This document shows positions 11,920-21,648 of a DNA stretch of 64,000 nt, piece after piece. The stretch's first letter is position 1; every line of letters begins with the position of its first letter. The DNA lies in the NCBI GenBank assembly GCA_949285135.1, contig CASDXO010000001.1, positions 1 through 64,000 on the forward strand, given 5' to 3'. Made by a program: the position numbers and the translations under genes. Source of the stretch: an uncultured Phascolarctobacterium sp. (GTDB lineage Bacteria > Bacillota > Negativicutes > Acidaminococcales > Acidaminococcaceae). The notes below the pieces were generated by a model that was given only the letters and a program-made list of their open reading frames with translations, had not been told where the DNA came from and did no database searches.

Positions 11920-13623
11920 ATGAAGCTAAAATCTTTTGCGGCAGCAGCCGCAGCAGTTTTTTGCCTGTGCAACGGCAGTGCAGTATTGGCAGCTGAACAT
12001 CCCATGTTTGATAAGGTTATGGAGCGATATCAGCAAAATATGACCTGGCAGCAAATGAAAGAACAGACGCTGAGCAAAGAGCAGCTGTTTATTGCGGAAA
12101 AAAACGGCAGGTTTGGTGTTCTTGACAGGAAAGGAAGTATAATTCTGCCGATAGAATATGACAGAATCAGGCGACTGGATGATAACGGAATCTTACTGAA
12201 AAAAGATGGTATGACCGGAGTCAGTGACTGCAAGGGGCAGATTATCGTACCGCTGCAGTATAAAAGGGTACGCCAATTGAAGGAAGGGTTCTGGCTGGTA
12301 CGCGACAGGGGCTGGGGTATTTTGGATGAATCAGGTACGGTGCTGCTGCCATGTATTTATGAAAAAATAATACCGGGACAGGATAAATTCTTTGTTCGCA
12401 AAGACGGGAAAGAAGGGGTACTGGCAGCTGATGGCAGTACTGTTATTCCCTGCGATTATGACAACGTAGCCGATGACGGCGCTGGCGGATATATTGTCGG
12501 CAGTGAGGAAGGATTTCGTTATTATACGGCGGACAGGAAGCTGCGCAGCGAGCAGTTTTTTGCAGAAGCAGGCAGATTTTCTGAAAATCTGGCGCCTGTG
12601 AAGACAGACTCTGGCTGGGGTTATATGGATATGCAGGGAAAGATGCAGCTGGAGCCTGTATATGTCAGGGCAGCCGCCTTTTCTGACGGGCTGGCTTTTG
12701 TCGTTCAAGATGCTGAACGGGGTTTTATTGATAAAACAGGTCAAAATGTCTGCCCTGCGCCGGAAGGCAGATATATACGCGGCTTTGAGGAAGGTCTGGC
12801 AGTATTTAAAAATGACGGTGCCTTTCATTTTATTAATACTTCCGGGCAGGAACAGTTTGCCATCAGGGCAGCAACATTTAAAAAGCTTGATAACGGTATG
12901 TATCAGATAACCCGTACACGGCATAATGTGTCGCTGGGCGGAATTTTGCAGTCTGCTTTTACTATGGTGGCAGGAATACCTACCATTCCGGGTGTGGGCA
13001 AGAGTGTTTATGATACAGTGTTAAAACGCGGCTATACCGATGGCAAGGGGCAGATGCTGATTCCTACCAGAAATGATTTTAACTCGGCAATCATTGATAA
13101 CAGGGTGGTTTCTTTGGTTGATGACAAACCGGCCTATTGCGCTTTAAATGGCAGCTATCTGGTGCCGCCTGTTTTTGATGACGTAAGCGAAACTGATTTG
13201 GACAGCGGCAATATAGTTGTCGTTACGGCAGAAGACGGCAGCGGATTTTACACGCTGGGCAGCGGCATGGCAAAAGGCGGGTACCATGCGGCAGAAAATT
13301 TTGTCAACGGACTTGCTCCCGTCAAGGTTACGCAAAGCCGGTGGAATTATGTGGACAGACAGTTTAAACAGGTGATGTGGCGTTACTGGACGGAGGCTAC
13401 TCCTTTTTACGGGGAATTTGCCGTAGTACGCAATACTAAGGGGCGTTACTGCATTATCGACCGCAGCGGAGAAGTAAGAGCACTGCTGAAAGAAAATATT
13501 GAAGAAGCGGGCCCGCTGCAGCCGGATACGGCTATTATCAAAGAAAGCGGGAAATGGGGTATTATCGACCGGAACGGATGTTATATAGCTTCACCGGAGT
13601 ATGATTCATTGCAGCGGCTGTGA
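11920..13623 (+). CDS. Exported WG-repeat protein of unknown function
   Basis: A 567-residue protein with a signal peptide (cleavage predicted after residue 24, AVLA|AE). The mature part is built of repeated units of about 45-50 residues of the WG type, in which a phrase like GRFGVLDRKGSIILP is followed by YDRIR. Similar units recur at GWGILDESGTVLLP, KEGVLAADGSTVIP, GWGYMDMQGKMQLE, RGFIDKTGQNVCP and KWGIIDRNGCYIAS. WG repeats form beta-rich arrays. Members are often exported, but no biochemical role is established. It has its own ribosome site (CAGGAGAG) after the eno terminator. Function unassigned. Confidence 0.8.
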   Translation: MKLKSFAAAAAAVFCLCNGSAVLAAEHPMFDKVMERYQQNMTWQQMKEQTLSKEQLFIAEKNGRFGVLDRKGSIILPIEYDRIRRLDDNGILLKKDGMTGVSDCKGQIIVPLQYKRVRQLKEGFWLVRDRGWGILDESGTVLLPCIYEKIIPGQDKFFVRKDGKEGVLAADGSTVIPCDYDNVADDGAGGYIVGSEEGFRYYTADRKLRSEQFFAEAGRFSENLAPVKTDSGWGYMDMQGKMQLEPVYVRAAAFSDGLAFVVQDAERGFIDKTGQNVCPAPEGRYIRGFEEGLAVFKNDGAFHFINTSGQEQFAIRAATFKKLDNGMYQITRTRHNVSLGGILQSAFTMVAGIPTIPGVGKSVYDTVLKRGYTDGKGQMLIPTRNDFNSAIIDNRVVSLVDDKPAYCALNGSYLVPPVFDDVSETDLDSGNIVVVTAEDGSGFYTLGSGMAKGGYHAAENFVNGLAPVKVTQSRWNYVDRQFKQVMWRYWTEATPFYGEFAVVRNTKGRYCIIDRSGEVRALLKENIEEAGPLQPDTAIIKESGKWGIIDRNGCYIASPEYDSLQRL

Positions 13624-13678
13624 ATTTTGTAAATAAAAAATTAAAAAGTCAGATTGTGAATTATTTTAAAAAATTTCG

Positions 13679-13707
13679 TTGTAAGCTTATATAAAGTGTG
13701 ATAAAAT
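13679..13707 (+). promoter_or_regulatory. Promoter for secG
   Basis: TTGTAA (13679-13684), 17-bp spacer, and an extended -10 TGA-TAAAAT (TAAAAT 13702-13707). Confidence 0.6.
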
Positions 13708-13740
13708 ACTATGGTATTAGTGAGTAAGGAGGTAGGTTCT

Positions 13741-13971
13741 GTGCTTGAGACTGTTCTGATGGTTCTTGAATTTATCGTGTGTATAGCTCTCATTGGCGCA
13801 GTATTGCTGCAGTCCGGCAAAGGCGGCGGTGTAGGCGGTACTTTTGGCGGCAGTGACGGTGCTTTTTTTGGTAAAGGCAATGACCTCGATACCTTGATGG
13901 CGAAGGCCACAATCATACTTGGCTGCGCTTTTGCCGTAATTACTCTGGCTTTGGCAAAGCTGAACGCCTGA
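13741..13971 (+). CDS. secG: Preprotein translocase subunit SecG
   Basis: A 76-residue SecG with two hydrophobic segments flanking the conserved loop LLQSGKGGGVGGTFGG, which marks the family. SecG helps the SecYEG channel move proteins across the inner membrane. I place the start at GTG 13741 because AAGGAGGT ends 7 bases upstream; the upstream ATG at 13711 precedes that site. secG leads the conserved Firmicute cluster secG-esterase-rnr-smpB, here interrupted by hppA. Confidence 0.93.
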   Translation: MLETVLMVLEFIVCIALIGAVLLQSGKGGGVGGTFGGSDGAFFGKGNDLDTLMAKATIILGCAFAVITLALAKLNA

Positions 13972-13980
13972 ATTATGTTA

Positions 13981-14010
13981 AAAAGAGCGCTTATGCGTTC
14001 TTAATTTTTA
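13981..14010 (+). terminator. Weak terminator after secG
   Basis: AAGAGCGC (13983-13990) pairs with GCGTTCTT (13995-14002), one G-T pair, followed by AATTTTTA. Partial termination is likely. Confidence 0.55.
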
Positions 14011-14043
14011 AAAATTTTATAAAAAAAGAAAGGGGTTAAGGTT

Positions 14044-16065
14044 TTGAGTAGTTATTTAACAGTATCCTTAATCGTTGGCGTTATAGCACTGGCGGTTGCT
14101 ATGATGCTCAGCGGCGCAATCGGCAAGGCAAGTGCCGGTAACGACCGCATGAAAGAAATTTCCGGTTATATCCATGAAGGCGCTATGGCGTTCTTGTACA
14201 GAGAATACAAGTATCTTGCCGCATTCATCGTAGTAGTTGCCATCATTATTTCCATGTTCTTATCCGTATCTACCGCAGTATGCTTCATCGGCGGCGCACT
14301 GTTCTCCATCTGCGCAGGCTACCTTGGCATGACTGTTGCTACCAAAGCTAACGTACGTACTGCAGAAGCTGCACGTCACGGCATGAGCGAAGCTCTGAAA
14401 ATCGCCTTCTCCGGCGGTGCTGTAATGGGCCTGGGCGTTGTTGGTCTGGGTATTGCAGGCGTTACCATTGCTTATTTTGTATTTGACCAGAACATCGATA
14501 TCGTTACCGGTTTCGGTCTGGGCGCAAGCTCCATCGCATTGTTTGCCCGTGTTGGCGGCGGTATCTATACCAAAGCTGCTGACGTTGGTGCTGACCTTGT
14601 TGGTAAGGTTGAAGCAGGCATCCCTGAAGATGACCCGCGTAACCCTGCTACCATTGCCGATAACGTAGGCGATAACGTAGGCGACGTTGCTGGTATGGGC
14701 GCTGACCTTTTTGAATCCTATGTTGGTGCAATCATTTCCGCTCTGACCCTTGGTGCTGTTGCATATCCCGGCGGCGAAGGCGTTGAATTCGTATTCCTGC
14801 TGGCTGTATGCGGTATCATTGCTTCCATCATCGGTGTTATGTTTGCACGTAACAGCAAATCTCAGAACCCGCAGGCTGCTCTTAACAGCGGCACCTACAT
14901 TGGCGGCGTTATCGTAATTGCTGCTGCTGCTTATCTGTCCGACAAGCTGTTCGGTTCTCTCAATGCATTCTATGCTATTGCTGCAGGTCTGATTGTCGGC
15001 ATGCTGATTGGTAAAATTACCGAAATCTACACTTCTGCTGATTACGGCAGTGTTAAAAAGATTGCTCAACAGTCTGAAACCGGCCCGGCAACCACCATTA
15101 TCTCCGGTCTTGCTGTTGGTATGTACTCTACCTTCTGGCCCATGCTCTTTATCTGCGTAGGCGTAATTATCTCTTTCTTTGTAATGGGCGGTGCAACCAA
15201 CCCGGGTATGGGTCTGTTCGGTATCGCACTTGCTGCAGTAGGTATGCTGTCCACTACCGGTCTGACCGTTGCAGTTGACGCTTATGGTCCTATTGCCGAT
15301 AACGCTGGCGGTATCGCAGAAATGTCCGAACTGCCGCATGAAGTTCGTGAAATCACTGATAAACTTGACTCCGTTGGTAACACCACTGCTGCTATCGGTA
15401 AAGGTTTTGCAATCGGTTCCGCTGCACTGACTGCACTGGCACTGTTCTCTGCTTATGCTCATACCGTAAACCTGAAAGTTATTGACCTGCTGAATCCTGT
15501 AACCCTGGTTGGCCTCTTCATCGGTGCAACCCTGCCGTTCGTATTCGGCGCTCTGACCATGGAATCTGTTGGTAAGGCTGCTTACCAGATGATCGAAGAA
15601 GTTCGTCGTCAATTCCGCGAAATTCCTGGCCTGCTGGAAGGTAAAGCTACCGCAGACTATCGTAAATGCGTTGATATTTCCACCGCAGCAGCACTGCACG
15701 AAATGATGCTGCCCGGCATTCTGGCAATTATTGCTCCTATCGCTATGGGCTTCCTGTTCGGTACTGAAGCTCTGGGTGGTATGGTTGGCGGCGCTCTGTC
15801 CTCCGGCGTACTTGTTGCTATCCTGATGGCAAACGCAGGCGGCGCATGGGATAACGCTAAGAAATACATCGAATCCGGTGTACACGGCGGTAAAGGCAGC
15901 GAAGCTCACAAAGCAGCTGTAACCGGCGATACCGTAGGCGATCCGTTCAAAGATACTTCCGGACCTGCAATGAACATCCTCATCAAACTGATGACCATTG
16001 TTGCTCTGGTATTTGCTCCGGTACTGGCTGTACATGGCGGTATCCTGCTGAACTTCTTTAAATAA
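14044..16065 (+). CDS. hppA: Membrane-bound pyrophosphatase, K+-dependent type
   Basis: A 673-residue ion-pumping pyrophosphatase with about 16 membrane helices. It hydrolyses pyrophosphate and uses the energy to export H+ or Na+. The substrate-binding motifs [11 protein letters not shown] and [17 protein letters not shown] are intact. The segment [10 protein letters not shown] has alanine at the position that is lysine in K+-independent members, so this one should need K+. Whether it pumps Na+ or H+ cannot be decided by eye. Translation starts at TTG 14044 after GAAAGGGG. It sits between secG and the esterase, outside the conserved cluster order. Confidence 0.95.
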   Translation: MSSYLTVSLIVGVIALAVAMMLSGAIGKASAGNDRMKEISGYIHEGAMAFLYREYKYLAAFIVVVAIIISMFLSVSTAVCFIGGALFSICAGYLGMTVATKANVRTAEAARHGMSEALKIAFSGGAVMGLGVVGLGIAGVTIAYFVFDQNIDIVTGFGLGASSIALFARVGGGIYTKAADVGADLVGKVEAGIPEDDPRNPATIADNVGDNVGDVAGMGADLFESYVGAIISALTLGAVAYPGGEGVEFVFLLAVCGIIASIIGVMFARNSKSQNPQAALNSGTYIGGVIVIAAAAYLSDKLFGSLNAFYAIAAGLIVGMLIGKITEIYTSADYGSVKKIAQQSETGPATTIISGLAVGMYSTFWPMLFICVGVIISFFVMGGATNPGMGLFGIALAAVGMLSTTGLTVAVDAYGPIADNAGGIAEMSELPHEVREITDKLDSVGNTTAAIGKGFAIGSAALTALALFSAYAHTVNLKVIDLLNPVTLVGLFIGATLPFVFGALTMESVGKAAYQMIEEVRRQFREIPGLLEGKATADYRKCVDISTAAALHEMMLPGILAIIAPIAMGFLFGTEALGGMVGGALSSGVLVAILMANAGGAWDNAKKYIESGVHGGKGSEAHKAAVTGDTVGDPFKDTSGPAMNILIKLMTIVALVFAPVLAVHGGILLNFFK

Positions 16066-16073
16066 GAAACTTA

Positions 16074-16105
16074 AAACACCCGCATAAATGCGGGTGTTTT
16101 TGTTT
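16074..16105 (+). terminator. Terminator after hppA
   Basis: AAACACCCGCA-TAAA-TGCGGGTGTTT hairpin followed by TTGTTT. Confidence 0.9.
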
Positions 16106-16188
16106 ATGTCAGGACTTTTGCAGGTGCTGTTTGCGAATTTGTTACATGTGGTCATAAAAGAACATAGTGCTGTCTTCCGGTTATATGA

Positions 16189-16194
16189 TATAAT
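16189..16194 (+). promoter_or_regulatory. Extended -10 for esterase-rnr-smpB
   Basis: TGA-TATAAT with the hexamer at 16189-16194. No convincing -35 is seen, so the extended element probably carries recognition. Confidence 0.45.
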
Positions 16195-16223
16195 AAAAAT
16201 GTATTTTATTATGGAGGTTGCAC

Positions 16224-16964
16224 GTGAAGGTTATTGAAGGAGCAGAAGAATTTTCCCTTGCCGGTGAAAACGGACAGGGTGTACTTTTGATTCACGGTTA
16301 TACTGGTACTCCGGCAGAAATGCGACTGTTGGGTGAACATCTGCAGCGTGAAGGCTATACTGTTCTGGGAGTACGGCTGCCGGGTCATGGAACGGAACCA
16401 TGGGCACTTAATGAAGTCCGGTGGCAGGATTGGTACGATGAGGTAGAACAGGGCTTTTACAGACTGCAAAAATGCTGCAGTAAGGTCATGGTAGCGGGGC
16501 TGTCCATGGGAGGTTTACTGGCCATGGTGGCAGCGGCAAGACTGCCTGTGGCTAAGGCTGTTTTTTTAGCGGCACCTGTTTATGTGCAGGACTGGCGTGC
16601 GCCGTTACTGCCGTTACTGAAGTATTTTATCCATTACCTGAAAAAGAAAAAACGTAATTACTTTACGGCAGACAAATATAATCTGGCTTATAATGTTATG
16701 CCGGTCAAGCCTTTAAGCAGCCTTTTTGCTCTTACTGAGCTGTGTAAAAAGGAAATATTGCCGCAGATAACCATACCTTGTCTTATCATGCAATCTACTG
16801 TGGAGCATACGGTGAAGCCCTCCAGTGCTTCTTATATATATGAACATCTGGGCAGCAGCCGTAAGGAACTGGTCTGGTATCATCGCAGCGGTCATATTAT
16901 GACGCTGGATGTTGAACGGGAAGATATTTTTCAAAAAATAAGTGAATTTTTCAGAAGTGAGTAA
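16224..16964 (+). CDS. Carboxylesterase, alpha/beta hydrolase (Est30/YvaK type)
   Basis: A 246-residue alpha/beta hydrolase. The nucleophile elbow is GLSMG with the active serine, the oxyanion region is LLIHGYTGTP, and the final histidine lies in RSGHIMTLD. The family hydrolyses short acyl esters. The gene order secG-esterase-rnr-smpB is as in Bacillus secG-yvaK-rnr-smpB, which supports the assignment. GTG 16224 is preferred because GGAGG ends 6 bases upstream; a TTG at 16218 is too close. The natural substrate is unknown. Confidence 0.85.
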   Translation: MKVIEGAEEFSLAGENGQGVLLIHGYTGTPAEMRLLGEHLQREGYTVLGVRLPGHGTEPWALNEVRWQDWYDEVEQGFYRLQKCCSKVMVAGLSMGGLLAMVAAARLPVAKAVFLAAPVYVQDWRAPLLPLLKYFIHYLKKKKRNYFTADKYNLAYNVMPVKPLSSLFALTELCKKEILPQITIPCLIMQSTVEHTVKPSSASYIYEHLGSSRKELVWYHRSGHIMTLDVEREDIFQKISEFFRSE

Positions 16965-16965
16965 G

Positions 16966-17376
16966 ATGAATAAAGAATTATTAAATAACAGTGAATATAC
17001 CTGGTGTTTTGCCTGCGGTAAGGATAATCCCGGCGGTCTGCATATGCGCTTTGAGCTGGATGAAGAAAAATGTCTGGCTTATTTTACGCCGCAAAGGCAG
17101 CACCAGAGCTATACCGGCAGGATGCATGGAGGACTGGTGGCTGTTCTTCTGGATGAAGTGACAGGTAATTATTTGTACTGTAAGGAAGGAAAACCTGCCT
17201 ATACGGCAAAAATTGAAATTCGTTACCGTAAGCCGCTGATAATCGGTGAAGAAGTACTCTGCATCGGCAGAGAAATAAAGCGCAAGGGTCGCCTGGTGGA
17301 AATGCAGGGACAGATAGTTGGCAAGGATGGCACTGTTTTGGCAGAATCGCTGTCCAAGATGATGCTTGAGGAGTAA
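16966..17376 (+). CDS. Hotdog-fold thioesterase, PaaI family
   Basis: A 136-residue protein with one hotdog domain. The motif MHGGLVAVLLDEVTG (about residues 49-63) is the typical catalytic helix of PaaI-like acyl-CoA thioesterases. An N-terminal CFACGKDNPGG segment resembles the extra turn seen in a subgroup. The start is taken as ATG 16966, just after the esterase stop; an upstream in-frame ATG at 16942 lies inside the esterase. It is inserted between the esterase and rnr. Substrate unknown. Confidence 0.85.
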   Translation: MNKELLNNSEYTWCFACGKDNPGGLHMRFELDEEKCLAYFTPQRQHQSYTGRMHGGLVAVLLDEVTGNYLYCKEGKPAYTAKIEIRYRKPLIIGEEVLCIGREIKRKGRLVEMQGQIVGKDGTVLAESLSKMMLEE

Positions 17377-17378
17377 AA

Positions 17379-19721
17379 ATGCAGACTAAAAATATTAAGG
17401 AAAAAATACTTGAGTGTATGCGTGGCAGCAGCTATGCGCCCATGACAGGCGAGGATCTACTGGAAGCTATCTGCGACGAAAATTGCAGTGCAACCAGATT
17501 CTGGCAGGAGCTGATGGCGCTGGAAGCTAACGGAGAGATTGTCAGGACGAGGTTTGAAACCTATGGTCTGCCGGAAAAAATGGGTCTGGTAACAGGTCGT
17601 TTCCAGCTGACCAGCAAAGGGTTTGGCTTCGTTATTCCCGATAACAAAGGAGAAAGACCGGACGTCTTTATTCCGCCCCGCTCGCTGAACGGTGCCATGA
17701 ATAATGACCGTGTCATGGCCAGAGTGAATAATGATACCCACGGTAAGAAGCCGGAAGGTGAGATTATCAGGATTATCACTCATGCTAACAATAAAATTGT
17801 CGGTACTTTTCACAAAAATGGCGACTTTGCCTTCGTAGTACCGGATGACAAACGCATTGGGCAGGATATCTATATTATGCGCCGTAATTTTAACGGTGCT
17901 AAAGAAGAACAGAAAGTAGTTGTAGAAATTACCGAATGGCCGCAGGAGCATCGCAGCGCTGAAGGCAGGATTACAGAAGTATTGGGTAATCCCGGTGATG
18001 TGGGGCTGGAGATTCTTTCCATTATCAAACAGAATGATTTGCCGCTGGAGTTTCCCCAGGAGGTTATTGAAGCATCCAAAAAAGTGCCGCGCAGCATTAA
18101 AAAGACTGAACTGGAAGGTCGCCGCGATTTGCGCGACAGAACTATCGTTACCATTGACGGTGAGGATGCTAAAGACCTTGACGATGCGGTATATGTGCAG
18201 CAGCTTAGTAAGGATGAATTTTTGCTGGGCGTGTATATTGCAGATGTCAGCTATTATGTCAAAGAAAAATCAGTGCTGGATAAAGAGGCAAGGCAGCGCG
18301 GTACCAGCGTCTATCTGGTAGACAGAGTGCTGCCCATGCTGCCTGAGCGCCTTTCCAACGGTATTTGCAGCTTAAATGCCGGTGAAGACAGACTGGCAAT
18401 GGGCTGCGAGATGCATATTGACCGTAAGGGCAAAATTTTAGATTATGAAATTTTCCCGGCAGTTATCCATGTGCGTCACCGTCTGAGTTACAATATTGTC
18501 CGGGAAATACTGGCAGGCAATGCGGAGCTGCGGCAGAAATACAGTGACATCCTGGATATGGTAGCGCTGATGGATGAGCTGCGCGGCATACTGCATGCTA
18601 AACGCGTAAAACGCGGTTCGATTGATTTTGATTTGCCGGAACAGAAAGTAATTTTGGACGAAAAGCTTAAACCCATTGAAATAGTGAACCGTATTCACGG
18701 CGATGCGGAGCAGATTATTGAAGAATTTATGCTGTCGGCAAATGAGACTGTGGCTCAGCATATGAGCAGACAGAAATGGCCTTTTGTCTATCGTGTGCAT
18801 GACATACCTGCAGAAGATAAAATGCAGGATTTGGCACGTTTGCTGGCTAATTTTAATGTCAAATTCAAGGTTAGCGAGGAACCTAAGCCGCTGGAGGTGC
18901 AGAAGGCTGTACAGGCCATGGCAGGCCGCCCGGAAGAGCGCCTGGTCAATACAGTAGCATTGCGCTCGATGAAGCAGGCTGTTTATCAGACAGAAAATAT
19001 TGGCCATTTTGGACTGGCTGCTAAATATTATACTCATTTTACTTCGCCTATCAGGCGTTACCCCGACCTGATTGTACACAGACTTTTACGGCAGTGGATG
19101 CAGCAGCCGAAGCTGACGGCTGAGCAGTCTGAGACGCTGGGAGATGAGCTGGACGTCATCGCGGAGCATTCTTCCATCAGAGAGCGTGCTGCCGCAGAAG
19201 CAGAACGCGCTACGGTAGAGCTGAAAAAAGCTGAGTATATGGCAGACCATATCGGTGAGGAGTTTGACGGTGTTATCTCCGGCGTAACGGCTTTTGGCAT
19301 GTTCGTAGAGCTGCCTAACGGTGTGGAAGGACTGGTACATATTTCCAGTCTGATGGATGATTATTACGAATTTTATGAAGACAGATATGCACTGGTAGGA
19401 ACCCATACCAAAAATCAGTACCGACTGGGCGATAAGGTTCGTATTGAAGTGCTTCAGGTTAATATTGCCGAAGTCAGCATTGACTTTATCATGGCCGGTG
19501 AAAATGACGGTGTGCGCGAACACATCCGCCAGCAGCTTATGAGCAGGCAGGGGCATACTTCTGCTTATGGGCAGAAGCGTGCGGGAGCATTTGCTGCGAC
19601 TAATGCAACTAAAAAGAAAAAAGACAAGGACGGCAAAGGTGCCAAGAACAGACAGCCGGGCAGACGCAGCGGCAAGCACGAGAGAGGTAAACCGTCCAAA
19701 AAACGCAGAAAGAAAAGATAA
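17379..19721 (+). CDS. rnr: Ribonuclease R
   Basis: A 780-residue 3'-5' exoribonuclease of the RNB family. In order it has an N-terminal helix-turn-helix region, two cold-shock domains (about 70-230), the RNB catalytic domain (about 250-580, with the magnesium aspartates in [14 protein letters not shown]), an S1 domain (about 625-705, [19 protein letters not shown]) and a lysine/arginine-rich tail. RNase R degrades structured RNA and works with SmpB-tmRNA on stalled messages. Both smpB and ssrA follow directly. Confidence 0.97.
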   Translation: MQTKNIKEKILECMRGSSYAPMTGEDLLEAICDENCSATRFWQELMALEANGEIVRTRFETYGLPEKMGLVTGRFQLTSKGFGFVIPDNKGERPDVFIPPRSLNGAMNNDRVMARVNNDTHGKKPEGEIIRIITHANNKIVGTFHKNGDFAFVVPDDKRIGQDIYIMRRNFNGAKEEQKVVVEITEWPQEHRSAEGRITEVLGNPGDVGLEILSIIKQNDLPLEFPQEVIEASKKVPRSIKKTELEGRRDLRDRTIVTIDGEDAKDLDDAVYVQQLSKDEFLLGVYIADVSYYVKEKSVLDKEARQRGTSVYLVDRVLPMLPERLSNGICSLNAGEDRLAMGCEMHIDRKGKILDYEIFPAVIHVRHRLSYNIVREILAGNAELRQKYSDILDMVALMDELRGILHAKRVKRGSIDFDLPEQKVILDEKLKPIEIVNRIHGDAEQIIEEFMLSANETVAQHMSRQKWPFVYRVHDIPAEDKMQDLARLLANFNVKFKVSEEPKPLEVQKAVQAMAGRPEERLVNTVALRSMKQAVYQTENIGHFGLAAKYYTHFTSPIRRYPDLIVHRLLRQWMQQPKLTAEQSETLGDELDVIAEHSSIRERAAAEAERATVELKKAEYMADHIGEEFDGVISGVTAFGMFVELPNGVEGLVHISSLMDDYYEFYEDRYALVGTHTKNQYRLGDKVRIEVLQVNIAEVSIDFIMAGENDGVREHIRQQLMSRQGHTSAYGQKRAGAFAATNATKKKKDKDGKGAKNRQPGRRSGKHERGKPSKKRRKKR

Positions 19722-19723
19722 CT

Positions 19724-20191
19724 ATGGCAGAACAGAAGATAAAGATTATTGCGGAAAACAGAAAAGCCCGCCATGATTTTACTATCCACGAAACCTATGA
19801 AGCAGGTATTGCTCTAACGGGTACGGAGGTAAAATCTTTGCGTGCAGGTAAGGCCAATATGAAAGACAGCTATGCGCAGGTCACGCGTACAGCAGAAGTA
19901 TTTGTCTATAACCTGCATATCAGTCCCTATGACCACGGTAATATCTTCAACCATGACCCGCTGCGCAGCCGCAGATTGCTGCTGCACCGGGAAGAGATAC
20001 GCCGCCTGATAGGCAAGGTGAAGGAAAAAGGTTATGCACTTGTACCGCTCAAGCTGTATTTTAAGCATGGTCTGGTCAAGCTGGAACTGGCGCTGGCAAC
20101 TGGTAAGAAACTGTATGATAAGCGTCAGGATATGGCTAAAAAGGATGCTAAACGGGAAATGGAGCGTGCATTGAAAGAACGCAGTCGTTGA
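19724..20191 (+). CDS. smpB: SsrA-binding protein SmpB
   Basis: A 155-residue SmpB, the protein partner of tmRNA in ribosome rescue. The OB-fold core carries [18 protein letters not shown], and the basic C-terminal tail [17 protein letters not shown] enters the empty mRNA channel. It starts 2 bp after the rnr stop and is followed by ssrA, so the whole trans-translation set lies together. Confidence 0.97.
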   Translation: MAEQKIKIIAENRKARHDFTIHETYEAGIALTGTEVKSLRAGKANMKDSYAQVTRTAEVFVYNLHISPYDHGNIFNHDPLRSRRLLLHREEIRRLIGKVKEKGYALVPLKLYFKHGLVKLELALATGKKLYDKRQDMAKKDAKREMERALKERSR

Positions 20192-20214
20192 CACATATAT
20201 TTTACAGGCAGAAT

Positions 20215-20243
20215 TTGCGCTTTAGGCTAAACTGTGTTACAAT
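20215..20243 (+). promoter_or_regulatory. ssrA promoter
   Basis: TTGCGC (20215-20220), 17-bp spacer, extended -10 TGT-TACAAT (20238-20243). The tmRNA 5' end is about 30 bp downstream, so a short 5' trailer would be removed by processing. Confidence 0.6.
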
Positions 20244-20274
20244 AAAAAAACAGCATATCTGCTGCTTATTACCT

Positions 20275-20623
20275 GGGGATGTACTGGTTTCGACGGGGAT
20301 AGGTGCGGTATGATAAGCGAGCCGTGGTTCCATCTGCACGATAATCGGTGGGACGTTTAAATATAAACGCTAACGAAGATTACGCTTTAGCAGCTTAATT
20401 GCTAACTGCCCTCTGAGCTCCTCCTGCAGGCGAGGAACGGCAGTCAATATGCGGGATACCTTTTGGCTTATTCTCGGCGGCCGGTAGGGAACTTTATCGA
20501 GATAGCGACCGAGCAGCCCGTCGTCAGGCGGCAAGGAAGCGAAATTTAGTATGACGTCTGCGCTCGGAGAAAGTTGTATGGCAATATTTTCGGACAGGGG
20601 TTCGACTCCCCTCATCTCCACCA
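20275..20623 (+). ncRNA. ssrA: Transfer-messenger RNA (tmRNA)
   Basis: About 349 nt in the standard one-piece form. The 5' end GGGGATG pairs with CATCTCC before the encoded CCA at 20621-20623, and the T-arm GGTTCGACTCCC is intact. The resume codon GCT is at 20369, and the tag reads ANEDYALAA then TAA (20369-20398). With the charged alanine the added peptide is AANEDYALAA, whose LAA end is the usual protease signal. Confidence 0.96.
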
Positions 20624-20690
20624 CATAAAATGCAGTCGAACACAAAATTGTTTGTAAATATTGCAGTGTGGTTGTAAAGGTAAACATAAT

Positions 20691-20766
<76 letters not shown>

Positions 20767-20810
20767 ATATGATGAAGTCGTCCAACATGTTACTTATGTG
20801 GGCGAAAGAT

Positions 20811-20844
20811 AAAAGGCGATAACCATACGGTTATCGCCTTTTTT
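20811..20844 (+). terminator. Terminator after tRNA-Ala
   Basis: A 14-bp perfect hairpin (AAAAGGCGATAACC with its complement, ATAC loop) ending in TTTTTT. Confidence 0.93.
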
Positions 20845-20990
20845 GATGGTCAAAACACTGCGGCGAAGTATTTTTTTAGATTGTCCTGTGATTCTTAAAC
20901 AGCTGGCAGTGACCTGAGAGTAAGATGCTTTTACCATATTGGAAAAGGTAGTAAAATATATTTAGATATTTATTGCAGGGAGGGAAGTAT

Positions 20991-21533
20991 ATGCAAGAAG
21001 TTGCAGTAGAAAAGGCATTGACTTTTATTGAACCGGGGCCCGTGGTGCTGGTTACGACAGCAGATGGAAATGAAAAAAATGTAATGACCATCTCCTGGAC
21101 TATGGCGATTGACTTTAATCAGCATATTGTGCTGACTACCGGCAGCTGGAACTATTCTTTTAATACGCTCATGCGCACAGGGGAATGCTGTATATGTGTA
21201 CCGCCTGCGAGTATGGCAAAGACAGTTGTTGGTATAGGTATGGTGAGCGGCAGGAATACAGATAAATTTGCAAAGTTTAAACTGAGTGCAGTTAAAGGCA
21301 AAATTGTTAAAGCGCCGCTGATAGGCGAGTGTATGGCATGCCTTGAGTGTAGGGTTGCAGACTATATCGAAAAGTACGGTTTTATTGTGCTGAAAGTTTT
21401 ACGAGTCGTCATCAATGAGGATGTTGAAGACAGACGCATTCTGCATGCGGTGGGGGATGGAACGTTTTTTGCCGATGGAGAAAAGATTAATTTAAGGGAA
21501 GCTATGTTGGAGAAATTGCCGCCGTTTTTGTAA
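20991..21533 (+). CDS. Flavin reductase-like FMN-binding protein
   Basis: A 180-residue single-domain protein of the flavin reductase-like family, which binds FMN and may pass electrons to partner proteins or reduce flavins. The N-terminal pattern GPVVLVTTADGNEKNVMTISW and the later CCICVPP segment match the family layout. ATG 20991 follows GGGAGGGAAG. It stands alone between a terminator and the AsmA-like gene, so neither partner nor substrate can be inferred. Confidence 0.82.
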   Translation: MQEVAVEKALTFIEPGPVVLVTTADGNEKNVMTISWTMAIDFNQHIVLTTGSWNYSFNTLMRTGECCICVPPASMAKTVVGIGMVSGRNTDKFAKFKLSAVKGKIVKAPLIGECMACLECRVADYIEKYGFIVLKVLRVVINEDVEDRRILHAVGDGTFFADGEKINLREAMLEKLPPFL

Positions 21534-21554
21534 GAATGAATATAAATACCATAT

Positions 21555-21584
21555 TTGTTTGCTAAGATTTCACTGTTGTATAAT
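21555..21584 (+). promoter_or_regulatory. Possible promoter before the AsmA-like gene
   Basis: TTGTTT (21555-21560), 18-bp spacer, TATAAT (21579-21584). A second extended -10, TGT-TATAAT, lies at 21617-21622, nearer the gene. Confidence 0.45.
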
Positions 21585-21648
21585 GGGCGGAACAGTCAGA
21601 TAATCTGATGCCATGTTATAATAAAAACAAAAACGTAGTGAGGTTTTT

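Noticed and set aside
14260-16155. A 631-codon minus-strand open frame opposite hppA
   Set aside because: It mirrors a strongly biased gene with intact pyrophosphatase motifs. Its translation is low-complexity and has no domain or ribosome site; the openness is a by-product of codon bias.
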